Assembly (NCBI RefSeq): GCF_016820245.1
Contig: NZ_JAFCAR010000003.1
Coordinates: 701,001-765,000, forward strand
DNA from: Jannaschia sp. Os4
GTDB lineage: Bacteria; Pseudomonadota; Alphaproteobacteria; Rhodobacterales; Rhodobacteraceae
Reading direction: 5' to 3'
Length of the DNA: 64,000 nucleotides
This document shows, piece after piece, positions 53,721 through 60,764 of the stretch. Under the pieces are notes generated by a model. The model searched no databases, was not told where the DNA came from, and was given only the letters and a program-made list of their open reading frames with translations. Each line of letters starts with the position of its first letter. The first letter of the stretch is position 1. A program made the position numbers and the translations under genes.

Positions 53721-55124
53721 TCAGGCGGCCTTTGCCGCGGCGTCGTCCTCGACGCGCTGGTGCAGCGGCTCGTCGGCCATGCCGAGGCCGATCATCTCCT
53801 CGGCGATGGAGGGATGGAGCGGCATGGTCAGGTGCAGCTCGTTCGCGGTGAGGCCCGCATGGAGCGCCATCGCGCCGAGCTGCGCGGCCTCGGAGGCGTG
53901 CGGGCCGAAGAAGTGGAAGCCGAGGAGCCGCCCGTCGCCGCGCGCGACCACCGCCTTCATGAAGACGTCCATGTCGGAGCCGGACACGAGGGCTGCGAGC
54001 GGACGGAACGACGTGCGCCGCTCGACGACGTCGTGCCCTTGGTCTCGCGCCTCGTCGGCCGTCAGCCCGACGCTCGCGCATTCCGGCGTGGTGAAGGCGG
54101 CCGTCGGAACGAGATCGGGACGCGGCAGCGGATCGTCCTCGCCCGTGAGAAGATCGACGACCCGACGCGCGCCACGAACGGCCACGGGGGTGAGGGCGAT
54201 GGGCTCGCAGACGTCGCCGACCGCGCGGATCGAGGGGACGGAGGTCCGGCCGTCGTCGTCGACGACGATGTGGCCGCGCTCGGTGGTCTCGATGCCCACG
54301 GTCCCGAGATGCAGCGCGTCCGTGTTCGGCGCGCGACCGACGGCCATCAGCACCTCGCCGTAGGCATCGTCGCCCGTTCCCTCGCCATCGAGGCGCAGGC
54401 CCTCGGCGTTTCGGTCGACCGCATCGACGGAGGCACCGAGCCGAACGGTGATGCCCTGCTTGCGCATCGCGTCGAGCAGAAGGCCGGACACCTCGGCGTC
54501 GAAGGGCTTGATGAGGCGATCGCCGCGCTCGAGGATCGTGACGTCGACCCCGAAGCGCGCCAGCATGCAGGCGAACTCCACGGCGATGTAACCCCCGCCG
54601 ACGATCGCCATGCGCTCCGGAAGCGCGGTCAGCGTGAAGAGATCGTCCGAGGTGATGCAGTGCTCCGCCCCTGGAAGATCCGGAATCATCGGGCGTGCAC
54701 CCGTCGCGATCAGGATCGCGTTAGTCCTGAATATGTCGCTGTCACCGGTGCAGACCGCGTCGGGCCCGATCGGGCGGGCGGCGGACTGGACGAGCGCGAT
54801 GCCGGCCTTTCGCAGCCTGTCGGCGTGGAAGCCCGAGAGCCGATCGACCTCGCCGATCACCGCGTCCCGCAGCGCGGGCCAGTCGAACGTGACCCCGTCG
54901 TGCCGCCAGCCGAGTTGCCGCATCTCGGCGGCGGCGTCCGACATGCGGGCGGCATGGACGAGCAGCTTCTTCGGGACGCAGCCGGCGTTCACGCAGGTGC
55001 CCCCGACATGGGTGCCCTCGAAGACGACGACGGACAGGCCCGCCTCGGCGGCACGCCGGGCCGCCGCCATTCCGCCGGAGCCGGCACCGATCACGGCGAG
55101 GTCGAATGGGGTCGAACGGGTCAT
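53721..55124 (-). CDS. Glutathione-reductase-like pyridine nucleotide-disulfide oxidoreductase
   Basis: The product is 467 residues. FAD motif Gly-Ala-Gly-Ser-Gly-Gly (13-18), redox-active Cys44-x4-Cys49 in Gly-Gly-Thr-Cys-Val-Asn-Ala-Gly-Cys-Val-Pro-Lys-Lys, NAD(P) motif Gly-Gly-Gly-Tyr-Ile-Ala, and C-terminal His-Pro-Ser-Ile-Ala-Glu-Glu. The Val-Asn-x-Gly-Cys-Val-Pro-Lys-Lys form is that of glutathione reductases. Its neighbour encodes a glutaredoxin-containing fusion, which suggests it recycles glutathione or a related thiol for that protein. GGAGG precedes ATG 55124. A mercuric-reductase role is less likely: no N-terminal metal-binding domain is present. Confidence 0.88.
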   Translation of the reverse strand: MTRSTPFDLAVIGAGSGGMAAARRAAEAGLSVVVFEGTHVGGTCVNAGCVPKKLLVHAARMSDAAAEMRQLGWRHDGVTFDWPALRDAVIGEVDRLSGFHADRLRKAGIALVQSAARPIGPDAVCTGDSDIFRTNAILIATGARPMIPDLPGAEHCITSDDLFTLTALPERMAIVGGGYIAVEFACMLARFGVDVTILERGDRLIKPFDAEVSGLLLDAMRKQGITVRLGASVDAVDRNAEGLRLDGEGTGDDAYGEVLMAVGRAPNTDALHLGTVGIETTERGHIVVDDDGRTSVPSIRAVGDVCEPIALTPVAVRGARRVVDLLTGEDDPLPRPDLVPTAAFTTPECASVGLTADEARDQGHDVVERRTSFRPLAALVSGSDMDVFMKAVVARGDGRLLGFHFFGPHASEAAQLGAMALHAGLTANELHLTMPLHPSIAEEMIGLGMADEPLHQRVEDDAAAKAA

Positions 55125-55196
55125 GGTGGAACCTCCGGATGAAAGGGAGAGGCGCGACCGCCGGGGGGAGAGGGGACGTCGGCGGTCGCGCGGGGG

Positions 55197-56882
55197 TCAG
55201 GCGACCTGGGACAGGTCGCCGCCCGCCGCCGCGCGATCGCCGCGCAGCGGATAGCGGATGGCCAAGGTGTCGAGCGGGAGCCGATGCTCGCGCAGGAACG
55301 CATCGACCTGCGGCTCCACCTTCGGCATCGCGATGGCCGAGAAGCGCTGGATCATCGAGGCCATCGCGCAGACCGTGATGAGATGGACCAGCTCGGTCGG
55401 GTCGTAGGCGTCGACGGCGGGCTGGACCCATGCGCGCGGCGTCGTCAGCGGAACCTGCGCCGAAAGCCATGCGAGCTTGAGTGCGGCGCGCTCGGCCTCG
55501 TCGAAGAGATCCTCCGCGTCGGGTCGATCCTTCGCGGCGTCGAAGGCGTGACGCACGCGCTCGACGGCACGCTCGGTGCGACCCGCGGCATGCCACGCGA
55601 GCCAGCCCTCGGAGGCGGCGAGGTAGTCGTTGCCCTTGGCCACATGGGAGACCCGCGCCATCAGATGCTTGAGCTCCGGCGCGATGGACACGTCGCCCGC
55701 GTCCTCGTCGGTCATCACGCCGACGTAGAAGCGCGCGTGCAGCGGACGGAGCGGCAGGGGCCACTCGGCCATCCATGCGGGCTCCATCCCGAGCTTCGCC
55801 TCGGCGTAGCGCGCGGGGCCGCCCGCGGTGATCGCATCCTTGCCGTAATGGGCCAGCATACGCGCCATGGAGGGGCCGCCCTCGGGGATGTCGTGGTCGA
55901 GGTTGCCCTTGGGGCCATCGTCCGCGCCGTGGCGCCCGGTCTCGATGCCCGCCCCGGACTCGGCCTTCTCGGCCCATTCCGCCTCGACCTTCACGCCGGT
56001 AAGGTCGTTGAACACGTTGAGGAAGCCGAACGCGGCGGCGATCATCGAGGCGGCCTCGACGTTGGCGTCGGCGCCGAGCTTCGTGAAGCGCGCCTCGTCG
56101 GCATAGCCGTGCACGAGGGCGAGGTCGTCCTCCGTCACCTCGTTTGTCGACGAATGGGCCACGAGTTCGGCCAAGGCGGCCTCGAAGGGCCCGAAGGTTC
56201 CCGAGTGGTCGCCCCTCCGGGCCCGGTCGATCGCCTTCGCATAGCCGGCGGAATCGTCCTCGCCCACCGAGGCGGAGTGGACCTGGCAATAATTGCACCC
56301 TTGGGCGTTCGACGTGGCGTAGCCGAGCGCGTTCATCACTTCGCTGCCCGTCACCTTCTTGCCACCGCCGATGGCGCCGGCGTTGTGGCAGTAGACGAAC
56401 TGGCGGTAGGCGACCTCCGGCCAATGGTACTGGTAGTAGAAGCAGTTCGGCCAGAAGCCGAAGAACTCCTTGTACATCCGCAGGATCGGCTGGTCCTCCG
56501 GCACGTCGGAGGTCGACCCGTCGACCTCGGGGATGACGTCGCGCAGCTTGAGGTCTTCCGCCCCCTCGCCGACCGCCGCGTCCGACGGGATCGACAGATC
56601 CATCGGCCCGTCCGCGCGGGCCGCCAACGGGATCAGCCGTTCCGCCGCGCGGAGCGCCGAGACGTCGCCGGAGCCGTTCACATGCGTGTCTCCGACGAAG
56701 GTCTGCGGCACGGTTGAGACGCCGGAGAGAAAGACCGCGAGGTTCGCGTTGCGGTCGGAGGCCGTGACGTCGACCTCGCCGTAGGGGAGGCTCGCCTCCG
56801 CGAGGACGTCCTTCACCTTGGCGCAGTAGGGGCAGTCGGGCTTCGTGAAGATCTGGATCGGTTCGTCGGCTCGGTCGGTCAT
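55197..56882 (-). CDS. Glutaredoxin fused to AhpD/carboxymuconolactone-decarboxylase-like protein
   Basis: The product is 561 residues. Residues 1-90 are a glutaredoxin with active site Cys17-Pro-Tyr-Cys20 and cis-Pro in Thr-Val-Pro (57-59). From about 135 an AhpD-like alkylhydroperoxidase/CMD region follows, with Gly-Cys196-Asn-Tyr-Cys199-x2-His202; a second, Cys-poor helical repeat of similar size fills residues about 370-540. AhpD reduces peroxides or peroxiredoxin partners through a Cys-x-x-Cys. It is first in the nine-gene array, divergent from a LysR regulator, and followed after 72 bp by a glutathione-reductase-like gene. A self-contained glutathione-linked peroxidase is the favoured idea, unproven. 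Confidence 0.82.
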   Translation of the reverse strand: MTDRADEPIQIFTKPDCPYCAKVKDVLAEASLPYGEVDVTASDRNANLAVFLSGVSTVPQTFVGDTHVNGSGDVSALRAAERLIPLAARADGPMDLSIPSDAAVGEGAEDLKLRDVIPEVDGSTSDVPEDQPILRMYKEFFGFWPNCFYYQYHWPEVAYRQFVYCHNAGAIGGGKKVTGSEVMNALGYATSNAQGCNYCQVHSASVGEDDSAGYAKAIDRARRGDHSGTFGPFEAALAELVAHSSTNEVTEDDLALVHGYADEARFTKLGADANVEAASMIAAAFGFLNVFNDLTGVKVEAEWAEKAESGAGIETGRHGADDGPKGNLDHDIPEGGPSMARMLAHYGKDAITAGGPARYAEAKLGMEPAWMAEWPLPLRPLHARFYVGVMTDEDAGDVSIAPELKHLMARVSHVAKGNDYLAASEGWLAWHAAGRTERAVERVRHAFDAAKDRPDAEDLFDEAERAALKLAWLSAQVPLTTPRAWVQPAVDAYDPTELVHLITVCAMASMIQRFSAIAMPKVEPQVDAFLREHRLPLDTLAIRYPLRGDRAAAGGDLSQVA

Positions 56883-56911
56883 GTCGGGCTCCGCGTTTCA
56901 GGGTTGCCCAA

Positions 56912-56923
56912 ACATTGCGATGT
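56912..56923. promoter_or_regulatory. Possible LysR-type binding site
   Basis: ACAT-TGCG-ATGT is a short inverted repeat in the 127-bp spacer between the LysR gene and the glutaredoxin-AhpD gene, where a LysR dimer would be expected to bind. Only 4-bp arms, so weak. Confidence 0.3.
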
Positions 56924-57009
56924 AAGCCGTCCCCGGATAGTGACGGAACCCGAACGGGCCGTTCTCGAAGCGGAACGACCCGAGAGGAACGGATACGGCG
57001 AGCCGTGCA

Positions 57010-57966
57010 TTGAACCCATCGGCCTCATCACCCGGAACGGACCCGGACGTCGCGTCGAGCTATTCGATTGACGATCTCCGGCTCTTCGCCTTGGTGGCGG
57101 ATGCAGGGTCCATGAGCGCGGCGGCGCGGCGGCACGGGATCGCGAAATCCGTCCTTTCCCGCGCGGTCGGCAAGATGGAGGGCGCGGCGGGCGGGCCGCT
57201 CTTCGACCGCACCCATGGCGGCATGGTCCCGACCAGCCTCGGGCGCGGCCTCCTGCCGGTGGCGAACCGGGCGCTGGAGGTCGCGAGGGACGCGCAGGAG
57301 GCGATGCGTTCCGCGCAGGGAACGCCTCAGGGCACCCTGCGCATCGCCGCCTCGGCCTTGTCGGGCCAGAAGATCGTTGCGCCCGCGATCGCGCGCATGG
57401 CGCAGCTCCACCCGCAGGTCGCCACGACGCTCGTCGTGACCGGGCACGGCCCTGATCCGATGGAGGGCGATCTCGACCTCGTCCTACGGATCGGCTCGCC
57501 ACCGCAGCCCTACCTTGTCTCCCGAAAGCTGATCGCCTCGCGGCTCGTTCCCTACGTCCACCGCACGGCCGCCGCTCGCATCGACCTGAATGACGTGGCT
57601 GCGGTCGAAGGAATGGGACGGATCGTCATCGCCGTCGAAGGTGTCTCCGCCGACTGGGAACTCTCGGACGAGCACGGAAACATCCGCATCCTCCGAAGCA
57701 GAGCGCTGGTGAAGGTGGGAGATCCGACCGTCGCGCTCGGGATCCTTACCGCGGGCTCGGGCGTGGCCCTCATTCCCGAGGTCTATGGTGGTCCTCTCGT
57801 CCGCGCGGGGGTGCTGGTGCGGGCCCTCCCGAATTGGATCGGCCCCCAGATGGAGATCCGGGCCGTGATGCCGCCGCGTCGCGCGGCGATCCCCGCGGTC
57901 GCCGTCTTCCTCGATATCCTGATGGAGCACGGACGAGCGCTCGCGGAAGACCTGGTTCGGCCGTAG
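57010..57966 (+). CDS. LysR-family transcriptional regulator
   Basis: The product is 318 residues. The helix-turn-helix (about 20-65) reads Leu-Val-Ala-Asp-Ala-Gly-Ser-Met-Ser-Ala-Ala-Ala-Arg-Arg-His. The C-terminal effector domain has the usual two-lobed substrate-binding fold, with Gly-Asp-Pro-Thr-Val-Ala-Leu-Gly-Ile-Leu and Gly-Val-Ala-Leu-Ile-Pro. The start is TTG 57010; no in-frame ATG or GTG exists upstream of the DNA-binding domain. It is divergent from the nine-gene redox/efflux array and is its likely regulator. A redox-sensing OxyR role is possible but the typical Cys pair is not evident. Confidence 0.87.
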   Translation: MNPSASSPGTDPDVASSYSIDDLRLFALVADAGSMSAAARRHGIAKSVLSRAVGKMEGAAGGPLFDRTHGGMVPTSLGRGLLPVANRALEVARDAQEAMRSAQGTPQGTLRIAASALSGQKIVAPAIARMAQLHPQVATTLVVTGHGPDPMEGDLDLVLRIGSPPQPYLVSRKLIASRLVPYVHRTAAARIDLNDVAAVEGMGRIVIAVEGVSADWELSDEHGNIRILRSRALVKVGDPTVALGILTAGSGVALIPEVYGGPLVRAGVLVRALPNWIGPQMEIRAVMPPRRAAIPAVAVFLDILMEHGRALAEDLVRP

Positions 57967-58226
57967 CGCGTCGCCCAAGTTGCGTCAGTGCTCACGCGCA
58001 GTCTTGCTGATTCCGGTCCCCTACGGGAACGAGGCGTTCGTAATCGGGGCGTGTTGGGACGCCATGGCCCGTCCATCTTCTACGAAGTCCCGACCTGTAC
58101 GGAGGCTTCCCATGCCGACGAACAGTCCTTCCACCAAGCCCGACTGCCCTCGTTGACCGCGGGACGTTCACGTCGGACGAATTGGTCAGATGAAACCGTT
58201 GCACCAGTATAGCTGGGGAGAACCGC

Positions 58227-58697
58227 CTAGCGCCCCTTCCGGACGACATCATCCTCCCTGCCCTCATGATCGCTTGCGCAATGCGCGTGATCGGCCAGCG
58301 TCTCGATCACGCGGCATTCCGCGACGGCTCCGCCCTCGTTCGCCTGAACGCAGCCCTCGACCATGCGGACCAGCTCGCGGCGCAGCCCCTCCAGCCGGGC
58401 GATCCGGCTCTCGACGTCCGCGAGGTGCCGCCGCGCTATGACGTCGGCCCGGTCGCAGGGCCGGTCGGGATGGTCGGCGAGGTCCAGAAGTTCGCGCGTG
58501 GCGTCGAGCGAGAAGCCGAGGTCGCGTGCGTGGCGCAGGAAGCCCAGCCGCCGCCGGGCAGCCGCGTCGAAGAGGCGCTGGTTGCCCTCGCTGCGCGCGG
58601 CGGGCGGCAGGAGGCCGATCTTCTCGTAGTGCCGCACGGTGCCCACGGCGATCCCAGTCTCGCGGGCGAGTTGGCCCACGGTGAAGCGCTCCGTCAT
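58227..58697 (-). CDS. MerR-family metal-responsive regulator
   Basis: The product is 156 residues. The MerR helix-turn-helix opens Phe-Thr-Val-Gly-Gln-Leu-Ala-Arg-Glu-Thr-Gly and contains Arg-His-Tyr-Glu-Lys-Ile-Gly-Leu-Leu. A long dimer helix follows, then Cys residues at 81, 116, 128 and 140, with Ala-Glu-Cys-Arg-Val-Ile, a pattern like ZntR/CadR/PbrR thiol metal sensors. GGGAGAAAG precedes ATG 58697. It is divergent from the CDF exporter, and the shared spacer carries the MerR-type promoter. Confidence 0.9.
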   Translation of the reverse strand: MTERFTVGQLARETGIAVGTVRHYEKIGLLPPAARSEGNQRLFDAAARRRLGFLRHARDLGFSLDATRELLDLADHPDRPCDRADVIARRHLADVESRIARLEGLRRELVRMVEGCVQANEGGAVAECRVIETLADHAHCASDHEGREDDVVRKGR

Positions 58698-58728
58698 CGT
58701 CTTTCTCCCTCCACGTCCACATCGGGGC

Positions 58729-58759
58729 TTGAAGCTACAACCGTTGTAGCCCCTACCTG
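58729..58759 (+). promoter_or_regulatory. MerR-type promoter/operator for the CDF exporter
   Basis: The -35-like TTGAAG (58729-58734) and -10-like TACCTG (58754-58759) are separated by 19 bp. Between them is a perfect inverted repeat GCTACAAC-C-GTTGTAGC (58734-58750). Over-long spacing with a central dyad is the hallmark of MerR-activated promoters. It reads toward the CDF gene at 58789. Confidence 0.8.
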
Positions 58760-58788
58760 TGGTCCCGAACAAGATTCGGGAGACGATC

Positions 58789-59451
58789 ATGAGCGGTGGA
58801 TGCTGCGGGCACGGGCCCGAGATGAAGGACGCCTCGGCCCCGTTCCGGCGCGCGCTCTGGGCGGTGATCGCGATCAACGCCACCATGTTCGCCGTCGAGA
58901 TGACGGCCGGCGCGCTGGCGGGCAGCCAGGCGCTCAAGGCCGACGCGCTCGACTTCGCCGCCGACACCGCGACCTACGCGATCAGCCTCGCGGTGCTGGG
59001 AGCGTCGTTGCGCGTGCGCGCCACGGCGGCGCTGGCCAAGGGCACGAGCCTCGCGCTGATGGGCTTGTGGGTGTTCGGGTCGACCATCTGGGCCGCGCTC
59101 GGGCCGGGCCTGCCGGACGCCCCGGTGATGGGCGTGGTGGGGCTGCTGGCGCTCGCGGCGAACCTCGCCTCGGTCCTGCTACTCCTGCGCTTCCGCGACG
59201 GCGACGCGAACGTGCGCTCGGTGTGGCTGTGCTCGCGCAACGACGCCATCGGCAACGTGGCCGTCGTGGCTGCCGCCCTCGGCGTGTTCGGCACCGGCAC
59301 GGCCTGGCCTGACCTCGCAGTCGCGGGCGTCATGTCGGTGCTGTTTCTGTCGGCCTCCGTCTCGATCCTGCGGCAGGCCTTGGGCGAGCTGAAAGAGGCG
59401 AGCAACGCTGCTGGCGGCCACGAGGCACATACAGCGGAGCAACACTCATGA
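58789..59451 (+). CDS. Cation diffusion facilitator-type metal exporter
   Basis: The product is 220 residues. The N-terminus Met-Ser-Gly-Gly-Cys-Cys-Gly-His can bind metal. Six membrane helices follow, with CDF-like acidic pairs: Asp-Ala-Leu-Asp-Phe-Ala-Ala-Asp in helix 2 and Arg-Asn-Asp-Ala-Ile-Gly-Asn in helix 5. The usual C-terminal cytoplasmic domain is missing; a short His-containing tail remains. It would export a divalent metal such as zinc, cadmium or cobalt. ATG 58789 follows GGGAGA, 30 bp behind the MerR-type promoter, so metal induction by the divergent MerR protein is expected. Confidence 0.88.
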   Translation: MSGGCCGHGPEMKDASAPFRRALWAVIAINATMFAVEMTAGALAGSQALKADALDFAADTATYAISLAVLGASLRVRATAALAKGTSLALMGLWVFGSTIWAALGPGLPDAPVMGVVGLLALAANLASVLLLLRFRDGDANVRSVWLCSRNDAIGNVAVVAAALGVFGTGTAWPDLAVAGVMSVLFLSASVSILRQALGELKEASNAAGGHEAHTAEQHS

Positions 59452-59467
59452 CGCGCAAGAGAACCAC

Positions 59468-60199
59468 GTGCTCCTCCGCCCGACCCCGCTTCTGGACTAC
59501 GACCACCCGTCGATCCGCGACCTGATCGCCGCGCGGGGCTGGGCCGACCTGCCGCGCTTCGATCGGGTCGGCGCGGCCTACGACGTCGTGCCCGACGAAG
59601 TCGCCTTCGGCTACAACCGCGACGACGCGATCCCGGCATCGACCGTGCTCACGGACGGCTTCGGGCAGTCCAACACCAAGGCGACGCTGCTGATGGCGCT
59701 GCTGCGGGCATTAGGCGTCCCGTGCCGCCTGCACGGCTTCACCATCCACAAGGCCCTCCAGCGCGGCGTGGTGCCCGAGGTTGCCTACCGCATCGCGCCC
59801 GAGGAGATCCTGCACTTCTGGGTCGAGATCGAATGGGACGGCCGTTGGGTGAACCTTGAAGGGTTCACCCTCGACGCGGCGTTCCTCGGCGTGCTCCAGA
59901 GGAAGTTCGCCGGGCGGTCCTCGCTCTGCGCCTATGGGGCGGGGACGGCCTGCCTCCAAGCGCCGGACGTTATCTGGTCGGGCGGGGACACCTATATCCA
60001 GCGCACCGGCATTGCCCGCGACCTCGGCCTCGGCACAACGGCCACCGCAAAGACCTCACGCCTTCCGAGGCCGACCCCGATCGCAACATGGACCGACCGA
60101 GCCCTCGATCGCAGAGATCGAGGCCGGGCTGCGGGTCGTCGGACGTCTGGCCGTGAACGATCCAGTCTACCTCCCGATTTTCGAGCGACTGCTGGATGA
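59468..60199 (+). CDS. Transglutaminase-like protein, active-site Cys replaced and C-terminus altered
   Basis: The product is about 243 residues from GTG 59468. Residues 60-135 match the transglutaminase-like core: Asp-Gly-Phe-Gly-Gln-Ser68-Asn-Thr-Lys, Leu-Leu-Met-Ala-Leu-Leu-Arg-Ala-Leu-Gly-Val-Pro and His116-Phe-Trp-Val-Glu. Ser68 (TCC, 59669-59671) occupies the usual Cys position, one base from a Cys codon. After about residue 188 the sequence turns into low-complexity Arg-rich text unlike the family, suggesting an altered end. It lies 16 bp after the CDF gene. It is probably a decaying gene, unless the Ser form has a non-catalytic role. Confidence 0.65.
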   Translation: MLLRPTPLLDYDHPSIRDLIAARGWADLPRFDRVGAAYDVVPDEVAFGYNRDDAIPASTVLTDGFGQSNTKATLLMALLRALGVPCRLHGFTIHKALQRGVVPEVAYRIAPEEILHFWVEIEWDGRWVNLEGFTLDAAFLGVLQRKFAGRSSLCAYGAGTACLQAPDVIWSGGDTYIQRTGIARDLGLGTTATAKTSRLPRPTPIATWTDRALDRRDRGRAAGRRTSGRERSSLPPDFRATAG

Positions 60200-60419
60200 G
60201 AGGGCGAAGTCCATGTCCCAAGAGACCTTGCTCGCGGCCGCTCAGGAATGGGCTGCTCGAACCTCCGACGCACATCGAGCGGACCTGCTGGGCACATCCA
60301 CATGCCTGTCGCGTGGAACCCTGGTGCCTGCGAGCGATGCGGCGTTGGCGAACTTCAGACAGAGACGTGTAGCGAAATGTCTAGCAAAGCCGACGCGAAC
60401 ACGCGTGCACGCACAATAA
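60088..60419 (+). pseudogene. Remnant of a small gene, probably frameshifted
   Basis: In the frame ending at 60419, residues such as Ser-Ile-Ala-Glu-Ile-Glu-Ala-Gly-Leu-Arg-Val-Val and Asn-Asp-Pro-Val-Tyr-Leu-Pro-Ile-Phe-Glu-Arg-Leu look like true protein. No in-frame start precedes them except GTG 60153 inside the segment. An ATG at 60088 is in another frame and would join after a one-base shift near 60100-60110. It resembles small unknown genes I recall near integrases in Rhodobacterales, from memory only. No function can be given. Confidence 0.4.
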
Positions 60420-60764
60420 CGTAACGCAAAGGGCAGCTCGCATACATCTAGGCAGACGGATGGTGGCGGAGACGAATCCGCTGGCGGAACGGCAGCAAGA
60501 CTGTAACAACTTGATATATATGGGTTTGAAGGGCCGCTTCAGTGAAGGCTGTGTAGCATTCTGTGTAGCACAGTCTTGAGCGGCCTAGGGTTTTCTCGAC
60601 GTTTCCGTCGAACCTTCGCGAGAGCTTCAGCGAGGAGCAAAAAATGTCTTAGGAGAGGTCAATCCCGTTGTTGGTAGGGCGGGAAGCGGTCGTTCGCTGC
60701 GGGTGTGATAACAGCTTAGACGCGCACGCTCTGGGGTGTCCAAAATTGGCCATGTGTGGGGGGT
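60420..60764. other. AT-rich intergenic region at possible island edge
   Basis: No gene was seen. The stretch is clearly richer in A and T than the rest of the window, with TTGATATATATGGG at about 60511 and the CTGTGTAGCA direct repeat at 60549-60570. It separates the broken genes on the left from the restriction-modification locus on the right. Confidence 0.45.
60549..60570. repeat. Tandem direct repeat CTGTGTAGCA
   Basis: Two perfect 10-bp copies at 60549-60558 and 60561-60570, 12 bp apart centre to centre. It could be part of a recombinase attachment region; no integrase gene is in the window. Confidence 0.5.

Noticed and set aside
53721-55124. Mercuric reductase MerA
   Set aside because: No N-terminal heavy-metal domain, no C-terminal Cys pair and no mer genes; glutathione-reductase-like motif is better.
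57967-58226. Small plus-strand gene in the LysR-MerR gap
   Set aside because: Short frames here lack ribosome-binding sites and recognisable content.
60549-60570. CRISPR array
   Set aside because: Only two 10-bp copies with a 2-bp gap; no spacers and no cas genes.
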